This document shows positions 15,554 to 25,220 of a DNA stretch of 46,131 bases, one piece after another. A program made the position numbers and the translations under genes. Source of the stretch: Flavobacteriaceae bacterium (GTDB lineage: Bacteria; Bacteroidota; Bacteroidia; Flavobacteriales; Flavobacteriaceae); the NCBI GenBank assembly GCA_019634365.1, contig JAHQVM010000064.1, positions 1-46,131 on the forward strand, in the 5' to 3' direction. The notes beneath the pieces are model-generated. The model was not told the origin of the DNA. It did not search any database and saw nothing but the letters and a program-made list of their open reading frames with translations. How positions within the stretch are numbered: the stretch's first letter is position 1; each line of letters opens with the position of its first letter.

Positions 15554-18500
15554 TGTATCTCAACAATCATACATATTATAGCCTGCGCTACGGCACGTTG
15601 TCCGAAGAGGAGTTGTTATCCCTTGCCCAAGAGTGTGGGTGTGAAAAACTGTCCATTACCGATATCAACAACACCTCGGCCTGTCTCAATTTTGTGCGCA
15701 AGGCTTCCCAATTTGGTATTGAGCCTATTCTGGGGGTCGATTTCAGGAATGGGGCCGATCAGCAATTTGTGGCATTGGCTAAGAATAATGAAGGTTTTTT
15801 GGAGATCAATAACTTTCTATCTCACCATTTGCACAATGATCTCGAGATTCCGCCGGAAGCACCTCCTTTCGAAAATGTGATCGTAGTATACCCTTTCGAA
15901 AAGATCCTGTTGCTGGAAAAAACTGATTTTAAGGAAAATGAATACATCGGCATACATCCACGGGAACTGAACAAACTCCGGTTTTCACGTTTGTCCGGCT
16001 ATCGCGATAAGCTGGTGGTACTGCAAACGGTGAGCTTTCGCAATAAGCGAGATTACAATATCCATAGGCTTCTAAGGGCGATCGACAACAATACCCTCCT
16101 CAGTAAACTATCGGAAGAAGAGCAGGGTAGTAAGGAAGATAAAATGATTGCTTTGAAGAATATGAAAGCTCTTTTTTCTGAACAACCCTACATCATACAA
16201 AATACGGAAGCGATCCTCTCTAAGTGCCGTATCGAGTTCGATTTTTCACGCGACCAAAAACCTCAGAACCTTCGTGCGTTTACAGGGAGTATGGATCAGG
16301 ATTTCGAGCTGTTGAATAAACTGTGCCAAGAAGGGCTCCCATACCGCTATCCCGATGTGGATGAGGAAATATGGAAGCGGTTAAAAAAAGAACTGGATCT
16401 CATTAAAAAGAAAGGGTTTGTTTCCTTTTTTCTCATCAATTGGCGTATCGTACAATATGCCAAAGAGCATGGCTATTACCATGTGGGTCGCGGGAGTGGG
16501 GCCAATAGCATTGTGGCTTATTTACTCGAAATCACCGATGTGGATCCCATAGAGCTCGATTTGTATTTTGAACGTTTCATGAACCTGTACCGATCGACTC
16601 CGCCCGATTTCGATATCGATTTTTCTACTTGGGATCGTGAAGACGTAACCCGCTTCATTTTCGATTTTTTTGGAGGCAACGGTCAAGTGGCTCTTTTGGG
16701 AGCGTACGTTTCCTTTAAACACAGCGGAGCAGTACGCGAATTGGGAAAGGTTTTTGGATTGCCCAAGGAGGAGATCGATAAGCTAAGCAGTGCAAAGTTT
16801 AAGGTAAGTGAGCTGGACGACCTTTCAAAACTTGTGCTCAAGTATGCGAAATTGTTCCATGGCCGCCCCAATTATGTGAGTATTCACGCAGCAGGAATCC
16901 TTATTTCAGAAAAGCCCATTCATTATTTTTCGGCGACCAACCTTCCGCCCAAAGGCTTTCCCACCGTACAATTCGATATGCATATTGCCGAAGATGTAGG
17001 GCTCTATAAATTTGATATTCTTGGTCAACGGGGTTTGGGAAAAATAAAGGATGCCATAGCAATCATTAAGGAGAACCATCCAGAAGTGCAACTGCTCGAC
17101 ATTCACAATGCAAAACCTCTTTTCGAGGATGCGAATATCAACAACATGATTGCCGAAGCAGAATGTATTGGTTGTTTCTATGTGGAATCCCCCGCCATGC
17201 GAATGCTGCTGAAAAAGATAGGTGTAAATGATTATCTAACCCTGGTGGCTGCGAGTTCCATCATCAGACCAGGAGTGGCCAAAAGTGGAATGATGCGGGA
17301 ATATATCCTTCGGCATAAAAACCCTGAACGCATAGATCGAGCACATCCTGTGCTCTTAGACCTCATGGAAGATACCTATGGAGTCATGGTATATCAGGAG
17401 GATGTTATAAAAGTGGCACACCACTATGCGGGATTAACGCTCGGGGAGGCCGATGTGTTGAGAAGGGGGATGAGCGGGAAATACCGATCCCGGGAAGAGT
17501 TTCAGGCCGTTCGGCAAAAGTTCATCGATAACTGCCGGAAGAAAGGGGAAGACGACGCCATGATTTTCGACGTATGGAGGCAGATCGAGAGCTTTGCTGG
17601 TTATGCCTTTGCCAAAGGGCATTCGGCATCTTATGCAGTGGAAAGTTACCAGAGTTTGTATCTTAAATGCTATTATCCTTTGGAGTATATGGTAGCGACC
17701 CTCAATAATGGGGGAGGGTTCTACCGGGTAGAGACCTATGTGCATGAAGCACGTCGGTACGGGGGAATCATTCACGCTCCTTGCATCAATAACAGTCAGA
17801 TTCAAACAGTGATCTATGGAAAGGATATTTACTTAGGCTTTCAGCATTTGCACGGCTTGGAGAAGAATACCATGATAAAGATCATCAATGCTAGGGATGG
17901 AGGGGTTTTTGTTTCTCTCGATGATTTTATCGAAAGGGTTCCCATGAGCATTGAACAGATGGATGTTTTAATTCGGATTGATGCTTTTCGGGCTTTCGGA
18001 AAGGACAAGCGAAGCATTTTGTGGGAAGCCCATATCAAGGAAAACAAATCCTTGGTCGATGAATCACAGCAGCGAATGTTCCGGTTGTCTGGTAGGGAAT
18101 TCACCTTGCCAACATTCGAAATCACCGATTTGGAAAATGCTTTCGAACAAATGGAATTGATCGGCTTCCCTTTGTACGATCCATTCATCTTGTTGGAGAC
18201 CCCACCGGAAAATAATCTTAGCTCGAAGGAGCTCTATAAGTTTTTGGGTAAAACGATCGTGATTTATGGTTATCTGGTGACCGTAAAAAACACAAGTACA
18301 CACAAGGGAGCCCGTATGAATTTTGGAACCTTTTTGGATCGGGAAGGCCATTGGATCGATACGGTGCATTTTCCACCAGTAGCCAAAAAATATCCTTTTC
18401 GGGGGAAGGGAATTTATAGGATTACCGGAAAGGTTGTAGAAGAATTCGATTTCATGTCTGTCGAAGTTTCAAAATTGGAACGCATGAATTATATTCCAGA

Positions 18501-18573
18501 TCCACGGTTCGATACTTCGTTTGATGGAAAAGCCCCAAAAGGGCCGAGTATTTTATTGCCGGATGCGCTTTGA
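15553..18573 (+). CDS. dnaE: DNA polymerase III alpha subunit, short error-prone type
   Basis: A 1006-residue C-family polymerase, shorter than the main replicative DnaE of this phylum. Order: N-terminal PHP domain (HTYYSLRYG, ITDINNTSACL) with its metal-binding residues largely replaced, polymerase palm with the catalytic PPDFDIDF (Asp352, Asp354), fingers with RRGMSGKYRSREEF, helix-hairpin-helix near QHLHGLEKN, and a C-terminal OB fold (about residues 895-960). Because it is coupled to dinB (1-base stop/start overlap) it is likely the DnaE2-like partner of a lesion-bypass cassette, not the main replicase. The gene ends 4 bases before the convergent TPM gene. Confidence 0.9.
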   Translation: MYLNNHTYYSLRYGTLSEEELLSLAQECGCEKLSITDINNTSACLNFVRKASQFGIEPILGVDFRNGADQQFVALAKNNEGFLEINNFLSHHLHNDLEIPPEAPPFENVIVVYPFEKILLLEKTDFKENEYIGIHPRELNKLRFSRLSGYRDKLVVLQTVSFRNKRDYNIHRLLRAIDNNTLLSKLSEEEQGSKEDKMIALKNMKALFSEQPYIIQNTEAILSKCRIEFDFSRDQKPQNLRAFTGSMDQDFELLNKLCQEGLPYRYPDVDEEIWKRLKKELDLIKKKGFVSFFLINWRIVQYAKEHGYYHVGRGSGANSIVAYLLEITDVDPIELDLYFERFMNLYRSTPPDFDIDFSTWDREDVTRFIFDFFGGNGQVALLGAYVSFKHSGAVRELGKVFGLPKEEIDKLSSAKFKVSELDDLSKLVLKYAKLFHGRPNYVSIHAAGILISEKPIHYFSATNLPPKGFPTVQFDMHIAEDVGLYKFDILGQRGLGKIKDAIAIIKENHPEVQLLDIHNAKPLFEDANINNMIAEAECIGCFYVESPAMRMLLKKIGVNDYLTLVAASSIIRPGVAKSGMMREYILRHKNPERIDRAHPVLLDLMEDTYGVMVYQEDVIKVAHHYAGLTLGEADVLRRGMSGKYRSREEFQAVRQKFIDNCRKKGEDDAMIFDVWRQIESFAGYAFAKGHSASYAVESYQSLYLKCYYPLEYMVATLNNGGGFYRVETYVHEARRYGGIIHAPCINNSQIQTVIYGKDIYLGFQHLHGLEKNTMIKIINARDGGVFVSLDDFIERVPMSIEQMDVLIRIDAFRAFGKDKRSILWEAHIKENKSLVDESQQRMFRLSGREFTLPTFEITDLENAFEQMELIGFPLYDPFILLETPPENNLSSKELYKFLGKTIVIYGYLVTVKNTSTHKGARMNFGTFLDREGHWIDTVHFPPVAKKYPFRGKGIYRITGKVVEEFDFMSVEVSKLERMNYIPDPRFDTSFDGKAPKGPSILLPDAL

Positions 18574-18577
18574 GGTT

Positions 18578-19387
18578 TTACCAACTTCCAGAGGCACCGC
18601 CTCCGCCAAAGCCACCACCACCAAAGCCGCCGCCGAAACCACCGCCACCGCCAGAGCTCCAACCACCACCAGAGGAACTGCTGCTTCCGCCACCATAGGT
18701 AGACCGTCCCATATTGCTCAAAATGATGACATCGAGTAAACTGCCGCCACCGCCATTACCGCTTCCTCCACCGCCATTTTTCTTGTAGCTCAATGCGATG
18801 AATAGAATTACGAAAATTAGGATGATAATGAGCTCCTTAGGTATTCCTTTGTCACTAAAATCCCGGTCTTCTTTGTAAGTGCCACTCAAAAGGGCAATCA
18901 TAGTGTCCGTACCCTTGTCGAGACCACCGTAGAAATTCCCCATTTTGAAATTGGGGACCATATCTCGGTTAATGATACGTTCGGCATCGCGATCACTAAT
19001 GAGATATTCGATACCGTAACCCGTATTGATGTCCACTTGCCGATCATCTTTTGCCAAAAGAATAAAAATACCATTGTCTTCTTGGGCTTGGCCAATACCC
19101 CATTCATGCCCCCATTTGGTGCCCAACAGAGAAATGTCTTCCCCTTGGGTGGTACTTATTATCGCGATAACTATTTGTGTAGAAGTAGTATCTGCATATC
19201 CCTTTAGTTTGTTGGCAAGTCGAGTACTATCGGCCTTGGTAAGCAGGTTTATATAATCGTAAACGGCTCTTTGATCCTTTTTTTTGGGTAGTTTGGGAAT
19301 GTCGAATTGCGCTTGGACGGAAACCGTAAAAAACAAGGAAAGCAAGCATCCTAAAAGAAAACGATATGGCGGAAACCCTTTCTTCAT
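18578..19387 (-). CDS. TPM domain protein with glycine-rich tail
   Basis: A 269-residue envelope protein: signal peptide (MKKGFPPYRFLLGCLLSL, likely cut at VQAQ), a TPM_phosphatase (Psb32-like) domain at about residues 40-175 (VYDYINLLTKADSTRLANKL, GIEYLISDRDAERII), one transmembrane helix (LIIILIFVILFIALSY, about 186-201) and a tail made mostly of Gly and Ser ending GGASGSW. TPM proteins occur with LemA, as here, and have been linked to membrane or photosystem repair in plants; the bacterial role is unclear. Last gene of the M23-merR-lemA-TPM operon; it starts directly after the stop of the upstream TPM gene with no gap. Confidence 0.87.
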   Translation of the reverse strand: MKKGFPPYRFLLGCLLSLFFTVSVQAQFDIPKLPKKKDQRAVYDYINLLTKADSTRLANKLKGYADTTSTQIVIAIISTTQGEDISLLGTKWGHEWGIGQAQEDNGIFILLAKDDRQVDINTGYGIEYLISDRDAERIINRDMVPNFKMGNFYGGLDKGTDTMIALLSGTYKEDRDFSDKGIPKELIIILIFVILFIALSYKKNGGGGSGNGGGGSLLDVIILSNMGRSTYGGGSSSSSGGGWSSGGGGGFGGGFGGGGFGGGGASGSW

Positions 19388-19825
19388 CTAATTGGTGGAG
19401 ATTTCGTTGGGCAATTCGTCCGTATCATCCAAAGTATAGGGGAAGTGCTTCTGTAATTGTTCGCCAGCTTCCAAAATACCTTGAACAAGTCCTTGTTTTA
19501 TATCACCTTGTTTAAAATGGGTAAGTATATGATCCTTGGTACTTTCCCAAAATTCATTAGGCACGGCATCATTAATTCCTTTGTCGCCCAAAATGACCAA
19601 CTTTTTATCTTCTACAGCGATATAGATAAGCACCCCATTGGCATGTTTGGTATTGTCCATATGTAGCAAGTGAAAGAGTTGAGCAGCCCTGTCCAATGGA
19701 TCCATTTTGGTATGGGCCTCGAGGTGAACACGGATTTCACCTGAAGTCATTCGTTCAGCATGGCGAATGGCTTCAATGATTTCGGATTCTTCCGAGGGGG
19801 TTAAAAATGCTTCAACTTTAGACAT
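19388..19825 (-). CDS. TPM domain protein, cytoplasmic-type
   Basis: A 145-residue protein without signal peptide that is almost only a TPM domain: EAFLTPSEESEIIEAI, TSGEIRVHLE, GVLIYIAVEDKKLVILGDKGI and a helical end. It is followed immediately by the membrane-bound TPM protein and preceded by a small membrane protein and LemA, so all should be made together. The two TPM proteins probably work as a pair on the two sides of the membrane, or with LemA; this is inference. Confidence 0.85.
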   Translation of the reverse strand: MSKVEAFLTPSEESEIIEAIRHAERMTSGEIRVHLEAHTKMDPLDRAAQLFHLLHMDNTKHANGVLIYIAVEDKKLVILGDKGINDAVPNEFWESTKDHILTHFKQGDIKQGLVQGILEAGEQLQKHFPYTLDDTDELPNEISTN

Positions 19826-19828
19826 GCT

Positions 19829-20377
19829 TTAGGATCGTAAGCCTTTCATAGTTAATTCAGTATACGGAATCACCATTCCGCTAATATCTTTTTCAAAGGA
19901 AACATCGATTTCGTAGGAAACACCATACAATTTGGCAATGGCATCTACTTTCTCCTTTTTTCGCGTCGCTTCCCGAAATTTTGATCTAAATGTCCCAAAG
20001 GATTCCGTAGCATTCATTAATAGTTTCAGCAAAATGATTAGACAGGCGAAGGGCGTTAAATACACAAAATAGGCCCTTCCCCCTAATCTTTTCCACAATG
20101 GTTCTATGTATTCAAACATCCACAAAGAGATAATTAAAATACCAATTGCCAATATCAGATAGACCGCGAACAAACTGTAATGCTTCCATTTGGCTCGCGA
20201 GGTCAACTCAAAATCAATATTGGCGTCTTCAATTTTTTCTTTAAAAGTATCTCCTAAGGAAATTTTGTTGCAAATACCATGAAAATTGGGTTTTCGCATG
20301 GTGACACCGCAAAGGGATCCTTCTTCCAAAGAAAACTTTTGGTGCTCACAAACACGACAATGTTCCGTTAGTTTCAT
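19829..20377 (-). CDS. Zinc-finger-like membrane protein of the LemA/TPM operon
   Basis: A 182-residue protein. The N-terminus has four cysteines in pairs (EHCRVCEHQ, SLCGVT, GICNKI) that may bind zinc, then two transmembrane helices (about residues 68-88 and 99-121) and a soluble C-terminal part with a beta-rich end (YEIDVSFEKDISGMVIPY). I do not recognise a named family. Position between lemA and the TPM gene (3-base gap to the latter) ties it to that module. Confidence 0.75.
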   Translation of the reverse strand: MKLTEHCRVCEHQKFSLEEGSLCGVTMRKPNFHGICNKISLGDTFKEKIEDANIDFELTSRAKWKHYSLFAVYLILAIGILIISLWMFEYIEPLWKRLGGRAYFVYLTPFACLIILLKLLMNATESFGTFRSKFREATRKKEKVDAIAKLYGVSYEIDVSFEKDISGMVIPYTELTMKGLRS

Positions 20378-20404
20378 AGTAGTTAAAGTAAAATGTTCCC
20401 AGCT

Positions 20405-20983
20405 CTAAAACTCTACTACGGGCGCTTTGTCGGTTCCTTCTTCTGCTTCGAAATACGCTTTTTTATCAAATCCGAGAACGGAAGCCATGATCGAATTCGG
20501 GAATTTTCGGACGGAAGTATTGTAAGGTCTCACTACTTCATTGTAGCGGATTCGTTCTGTGTTAATGCGGTTTTCCGTTCGTTCCAGCTCATTGATCAAT
20601 TCCTTAAAATTTTCGTTGGCCTTTAAATCGGGATAGCGTTCAAAAACGGCCAAAAGTCGAGCTAGGGCTGAGGTAAGGCCGCTTTGCACTTCTTGAAATT
20701 GCGCTAACTGTTCAGGAGTAATATTGCTAGGATCGATAGTTACTGAAGTCGCTTTGCTTCGCGCTTCTGTTACCTTGATCAAGGTCTCCTGTTCAAATTC
20801 GGCATAGCCTTTTGCAGTATTAACGATGTTGGGTATTAAATCGGCCCGGCGTTGGTATGAGCTTTCCACATTTCCCCATTGTGAGGCCACTTCTTCGTCC
20901 AGTCCTACCAAGTTATTGTTGGTGAATACACCCCATAAAACGAGTATCGCGGCGATGGCGATGATAGGAATCCATTTTTTCAT
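20405..20983 (-). CDS. lemA: LemA family protein
   Basis: A 192-residue protein with one N-terminal membrane helix (MKKWIPIIAIAAILVLWGVF) and the LemA coiled-coil domain: NLVGLDEEVASQWGNVESSYQRR, RADLIPNIVNTAKGY, and NENFKELINELERTENRI, RYNEVVRPYNT. LemA proteins are anchored with a short outside N-terminus and interact with TPM-type partners, which follow here. Length and motifs are standard. Confidence 0.92.
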   Translation of the reverse strand: MKKWIPIIAIAAILVLWGVFTNNNLVGLDEEVASQWGNVESSYQRRADLIPNIVNTAKGYAEFEQETLIKVTEARSKATSVTIDPSNITPEQLAQFQEVQSGLTSALARLLAVFERYPDLKANENFKELINELERTENRINTERIRYNEVVRPYNTSVRKFPNSIMASVLGFDKKAYFEAEEGTDKAPVVEF

Positions 20984-20995
20984 GCTTGGAAAAGT

Positions 20996-21325
20996 TTAGA
21001 GTTGGTCTTTGATTTTCAGTAATTCAGCTTTCACTGATTCCAATTTACGAATTATCCCAAAGTTGTCGAGGGTTTCCTTTTTGTTTTCTTTCAAGTGCGT
21101 TTTTGCACCGTCCAACGTGAAGCCCCGTTCCTTTACCAAGTGGTAAATGAGTTCGAGGTTTTTAATATCCTCTTGGGTAAACTTGCGATTGCCTTTGGCA
21201 TTTTTCTTGGGTTGTAATACATCGAACTCCTTTTCCCAGAAACGTATGAGTGAAGTGTTCACTTCGAATGCATTGGCGACTTCGCCAATACTGTAGTATC
21301 GTTTTTCGGGAAGGTCTACATGCAT
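20996..21325 (-). CDS. MerR family transcriptional regulator
   Basis: A 109-residue protein with an N-terminal winged helix-turn-helix (YYSIGEVANAFEVNTSLIRFWEKEF, NRKFTQEDIKNLELIYHL) and a short coiled-coil end, lacking any large effector-binding domain or cysteine cluster. The ATG overlaps the stop of the M23 peptidase gene by one base (TAATG), so the two are coupled. In Flavobacteriaceae this pair is a common arrangement; the target is not visible, though autoregulation of the operon is possible. Confidence 0.88.
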   Translation of the reverse strand: MHVDLPEKRYYSIGEVANAFEVNTSLIRFWEKEFDVLQPKKNAKGNRKFTQEDIKNLELIYHLVKERGFTLDGAKTHLKENKKETLDNFGIIRKLESVKAELLKIKDQL

Positions 21326-22302
21326 TAATCCAAGGATTGGTTTTCTTGTTGCGATTTCTTTAGGAGTTCAGCAAATTCCTCAGCACTTAAGTTACCGTAA
21401 TAGAAGTTGATCGGGTTAATACGCTCGTTGTCCTTAAAGATTTCATAGTGCAAGTGTGGTGCTTCACTGCGTCCCGTACTACCCACAAAACCAATGAGAT
21501 CACCCCGCTTTATCTTTTGTCCCTTTTTCACGTTGTACTTATACAAGTGTGCATACAAACTCTGGTATCCGAAACCATGATCGATTCGAATATGGTTTCC
21601 ATAACCTGAAGCCGCATTATCGGCCCTAATGACCACACCATTTCCAGAGGCGTATACAGGCGTGCCACGAGGTGCCGTAAAATCCATTCCCCAATGAAAT
21701 TTCCTGGCTTTGGTAAAGGGATCGGTTCTATATCCATACCCTGAAGCCATTCGCGTTAAGTCTTCATTGTTTACAGGTTGAATGGCCGGAATGGCCTCCA
21801 GTAACTGTTCTTTTTCTTCAGCCAATTGGGTGATCTCATCCAAGGATAAGGATTGTACCACAATCTGCTTGGTTAATATGTCCAGACGTTGGCTGGAATT
21901 GATGATAAGGTTGGAATTGTCGTATCCTTCCAGTTCTTTATAACGGTTAATTCCTCCAAAACCAGCTTTTCGTTGTTCTTCAGGAATGGGATTGGCTTCA
22001 AAGTATACTCTATACAAATTGTTATCGCGGTTGGCAAGATCTTCCAGTACTTCTTCAGCTTGGGCCATTTTGCGATTTAAAATCTCATACTGAAACTCCA
22101 AATTGGCCAGTTCCCGTTTCATCGATTTTTCCTGTGGCGTTTCTACCCCTGGAATATTGTACAATATAAGAACACCGAGCAGTCCGAAAAGTCCGGCTGC
22201 CGCTATAAAGAGTAATACATAACCAAATTTCCTACCTTTTTTGGGCTCTATTTTCCGGTAGGAAAGGGTATCACTATCGTAGTAATATTTTACCTTAGAC
22301 AT
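21325..22302 (-). CDS. M23 family metallopeptidase (LytM type)
   Basis: A 325-residue membrane-anchored peptidase: short cytoplasmic N-terminus, one transmembrane helix (GYVLLFIAAAGLFGLLGVLIL, about 28-48), a coiled coil (about 60-100, with QYEILNRKMAQAEEVLEDL-like heptads) and a C-terminal LytM domain with the zinc ligands HWGMD and HLHYE and the usual GNHIRIDHGFGYQSLYAH core. It should cut peptide cross-links of peptidoglycan in the periplasm, or act as a regulator of such enzymes. It starts the minus-strand operon, divergent from alaS, behind a good promoter. Confidence 0.93.
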   Translation of the reverse strand: MSKVKYYYDSDTLSYRKIEPKKGRKFGYVLLFIAAAGLFGLLGVLILYNIPGVETPQEKSMKRELANLEFQYEILNRKMAQAEEVLEDLANRDNNLYRVYFEANPIPEEQRKAGFGGINRYKELEGYDNSNLIINSSQRLDILTKQIVVQSLSLDEITQLAEEKEQLLEAIPAIQPVNNEDLTRMASGYGYRTDPFTKARKFHWGMDFTAPRGTPVYASGNGVVIRADNAASGYGNHIRIDHGFGYQSLYAHLYKYNVKKGQKIKRGDLIGFVGSTGRSEAPHLHYEIFKDNERINPINFYYGNLSAEEFAELLKKSQQENQSLD

Positions 22303-22361
22303 AAATAAAAAGTCCTATTTTTGCGGTTGATGGGAAGCGCTACCATTTGAGTAACGCTGGG

Positions 22362-22390
22362 CAAATATAGAAATTGTTTGTCCTCCACAA
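22362..22390 (-). promoter_or_regulatory. Promoter of the M23-merR-lemA-TPM operon
   Basis: On the minus strand, TTG (22390-22388), 18 bases, TATATTTG (22369-22362), an exact -7 match. It gives a leader of about 55 nt before ATG 22302. It overlaps the alaS upstream region. Confidence 0.65.
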
Positions 22391-22418
22391 TATACGCAAA
22401 TTCAATTAATCGATTTTT

Positions 22419-25031
22419 ATGACTTCTTCTGAGATACGAAGCCAATTTTTGAAATTTTTCGAATCGAAAACGCACGCAGTCGTTCCTTCGGCACCCATGG
22501 TGGTGAAGGACGATCCTACACTCATGTTCACCAATGCTGGGATGAACCAGTTTAAAGAATTCTTTTTAGGGAATAAAGAGGCCAAGAACAAGCGTGTCGC
22601 CGATACCCAGAAATGCTTGCGCGTAAGTGGAAAACATAACGACTTGGAAGAAGTAGGTATGGATACCTATCACCATACCATGTTCGAGATGTTGGGCAAT
22701 TGGAGCTTTGGTGATTATTTCAAGAAAGAAGCGATCGCCTGGGCTTGGGAGTTCCTTACCGAGGTAATGAAGATTGATAAGGATATCATCTATGTAACAA
22801 TTTTTGAAGGCGATGAATCGGAAGGATTGGAACGCGATACAGAAGCATACAACTTCTGGAAAGAACACATTGCTGAAGATCGCATTCTCAATGGAAGCAA
22901 ACACGATAACTTCTGGGAAATGGGCGAGCAAGGGCCTTGTGGTCCCTGTTCCGAAATTCATGTCGATATTCGACCCAAGGAGGACAAGGAAAAGATAGAT
23001 GGAGCTACCTTGGTGAACCAGGACCATCCTCAAGTAGTTGAAATTTGGAATCTGGTGTTTATGCAGTTCAATCGTAAGGCAGATAGAAGTCTGGAAAAGT
23101 TGCCAGAACAACATGTAGATACGGGGATGGGATTTGAACGCCTGTGCATGGTGCTTCAAGAAAAGCAGAGTAATTACGATACCGATGTTTTTACACCCCT
23201 TATCCGGGAAGTGGAAGCGATTACCAAAACCAACTACGGAAAAGATGAAAAGGTCGATATTGCCATTCGTGTGATTAGTGATCACGTTCGTGCTGTGGCA
23301 TTTTCCATTGCCGATGGACAATTACCGAGCAATTCTGGTGCGGGTTATGTAATCCGACGTATTTTACGTAGGGCGATCCGTTATGGATTCACGTTTCTGA
23401 ACAAAAAAGAACCCTTCATTCATAAATTGGTGCCCACTTTGGTAAAACAAATGGGGAAGGCCTTTCCCGAATTGGTTTCTGAAAAGAATCTTATCACCAA
23501 CGTCATCCGGGAAGAAGAGGCATCTTTTCTCAGAACCTTGGATCAAGGATTGGTGCTCTTGGAAAATGTCATAAAGAACAATACCGGAAATCAAGTTTCT
23601 GGAAAGAAAGCTTTTGAATTATACGACACCTATGGTTTCCCGATCGATTTAACTGCTTTGATCCTACGTGAGCGAGGTTTCGATTTGGATGAAGAGGAAT
23701 TCAAGGCGGAACTTCAGAAACAAAAGGATCGCTCGAGAGCAGCTACCAAGGTCGAAACAGGCGATTGGGTAGTGTTGCAAGAGGATGCTGAAGAAGAGTT
23801 CGTTGGGTATGATCTTTTGGAAGCCCATGTAAAAATAACGCGCTACCGGCGTGTAGAAAGCAAGAAGGAAGGCGAATTGTATCAATTGGTGTTTAACCTA
23901 ACACCCTTCTACCCTGAAGGTGGTGGACAGGTAGGTGATAAAGGCTATCTGGAAGCTTCGAATGGTGAAGTGGTGTACATAGTGGATACCAAAAAGGAGA
24001 ATAACCTTATTGTTCACTTTGCGAAGAATCTCCCTAGGCACCCAGAGGAATCGTTCAAAGCTGTGGTCGATAAGTTGCAACGTGCCCGGACAGCCTCTAA
24101 TCACACAGCTACCCATTTATTGCACCAAGCTTTGCGCAATGTACTGGGAGATCATGTGGCACAGAAGGGATCGATGGTACATAGTAGGAATATGCGATTC
24201 GATTTTTCGCATTTCAGCAAGGTGACCGATGAAGAATTGCGTCAGGTGGAAGATTTTGTTAATGCTCGAATCCGCGAAGGTATCGATTTGGAAGAAAAGC
24301 GAAATATTCCTTATCAGCAAGCGATCGATGAAGGTGCTTTGGCACTATTTGGTGAAAAATATGGGGATACCGTGCGGGCTATTAAATTTGGAAAGTCCAT
24401 GGAACTCTGTGGAGGAACCCATGTGGATTGTACCCAGGACATCTGGCATTTTATCATCACTTCGGAAAGTGCGGTAGCGAGTGGAATCCGTCGTATTGAA
24501 GCGATAACGGGTGATGCTGCCAAAGATTATTTTGTAAAGAGCAGTGAAAACTTGAAAGGGGTTCAAAAATTACTGAATAATAGCAAAGATCCTGTTGCTT
24601 CCATCCAGAAACTCCAGGAAGACAATAATGACCTTCAGAAGCAAATACAGCAATTATTGAAGGATAAGGCCAAAAACCTGAAAGGGGATTTAAAGTCTGA
24701 AATATCAGCAATAAATGGAGTTCAATTTCTGGCCAAGGAATTGGATTTGGATGCAGGCGGTATGAAAGATCTTGCCTTCGAATTGGGAGGTGAAGTAGAC
24801 AACCTATTCCTTATTTTTGGTTCCAATGCTGGAGGAAAGGCCTTGCTTACCTGTTATATTTCTAAGGAACTCGCCACAAGCAAGGACTTGAATGCAGGGC
24901 AAATTGTTCGAGAATTGGGCAAGCATATCCAAGGCGGTGGAGGAGGACAGCCCTTCTTTGCTACTGCGGGAGGAAAAAATCCTGCGGGAATACCCGATGC
25001 ATTGGCTGCGGCGAAGGCATATATAGACTAG
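22419..25031 (+). CDS. alaS: Alanine-tRNA ligase
   Basis: An 870-residue class II synthetase. Landmarks in order: catalytic domain with [14 protein letters not shown] and [25 protein letters not shown] (motif 3), editing domain with [11 protein letters not shown] and [12 protein letters not shown] (zinc ligands His, His, Cys, His), coiled coil near [14 protein letters not shown], and C-Ala domain ending [14 protein letters not shown]. It charges tRNA-Ala. Divergent from the M23 gene with 116 bases between. A palindromic repeat begins at the base after its stop. Confidence 0.97.
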   Translation: MTSSEIRSQFLKFFESKTHAVVPSAPMVVKDDPTLMFTNAGMNQFKEFFLGNKEAKNKRVADTQKCLRVSGKHNDLEEVGMDTYHHTMFEMLGNWSFGDYFKKEAIAWAWEFLTEVMKIDKDIIYVTIFEGDESEGLERDTEAYNFWKEHIAEDRILNGSKHDNFWEMGEQGPCGPCSEIHVDIRPKEDKEKIDGATLVNQDHPQVVEIWNLVFMQFNRKADRSLEKLPEQHVDTGMGFERLCMVLQEKQSNYDTDVFTPLIREVEAITKTNYGKDEKVDIAIRVISDHVRAVAFSIADGQLPSNSGAGYVIRRILRRAIRYGFTFLNKKEPFIHKLVPTLVKQMGKAFPELVSEKNLITNVIREEEASFLRTLDQGLVLLENVIKNNTGNQVSGKKAFELYDTYGFPIDLTALILRERGFDLDEEEFKAELQKQKDRSRAATKVETGDWVVLQEDAEEEFVGYDLLEAHVKITRYRRVESKKEGELYQLVFNLTPFYPEGGGQVGDKGYLEASNGEVVYIVDTKKENNLIVHFAKNLPRHPEESFKAVVDKLQRARTASNHTATHLLHQALRNVLGDHVAQKGSMVHSRNMRFDFSHFSKVTDEELRQVEDFVNARIREGIDLEEKRNIPYQQAIDEGALALFGEKYGDTVRAIKFGKSMELCGGTHVDCTQDIWHFIITSESAVASGIRRIEAITGDAAKDYFVKSSENLKGVQKLLNNSKDPVASIQKLQEDNNDLQKQIQQLLKDKAKNLKGDLKSEISAINGVQFLAKELDLDAGGMKDLAFELGGEVDNLFLIFGSNAGGKALLTCYISKELATSKDLNAGQIVRELGKHIQGGGGGQPFFATAGGKNPAGIPDALAAAKAYID

Positions 25032-25163
25032 TGTCACCTAAAGCGAGTTCATAGAACTTGTCTGGTCGAGCGCAGTCGAGACCTATGATGGCTGCGGTCT
25101 TCTAAACCTCTCGACTGGTGCTTCCGCTAAAGCTTTAGCGACATGTGGACGCTCGAGGTGACA
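25032..25163. repeat. Palindromic intergenic repeat element
   Basis: 132 bp bounded by 8-bp inverted ends, TGTCACCT (25032-25039) and AGGTGACA (25156-25163), beginning directly after the alaS stop. Inside are GGTCGAGCGCAGTCGAGACC-type arms, the matching right arm split by an insert that contains a perfect 16-bp palindrome (25125-25140, CGCTAAAGCTTTAGCG). A 16-base partial copy of the right end (15 of 16 identical) follows at 25172-25187. Such TCGA-rich repeats are typical of flavobacterial intergenic elements; it may also act as a terminator for alaS. Confidence 0.7.
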
Positions 25164-25220
25164 AACCATGGCGCTCGAGGAGACAAAAGAATCTTTCAAC
25201 TATACCTAACTCATAGTACT

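Noticed and set aside
18521-18739. Ala/Thr-rich ORF overlapping the end of dnaE and the TPM gene
   Set aside because: It is the antisense reading of the glycine-rich tail and has no independent support.
18590-18780. Simple repeat array or CRISPR-like sequence
   Set aside because: The repetition is due to Gly and Ser codons in the tail of the TPM protein; no spaced identical repeats exist.
22566-23321. 251-codon open frame on the minus strand within alaS
   Set aside because: It is antisense to a highly conserved part of alaS, has no recognisable domain and follows from alaS codon usage.
25143-25220. N-terminal extension of the GSCFA protein from ATG 25143
   Set aside because: The 26 residues are translated from the palindromic repeat and do not fit the family; TTG 25221 gives the expected N-terminus.
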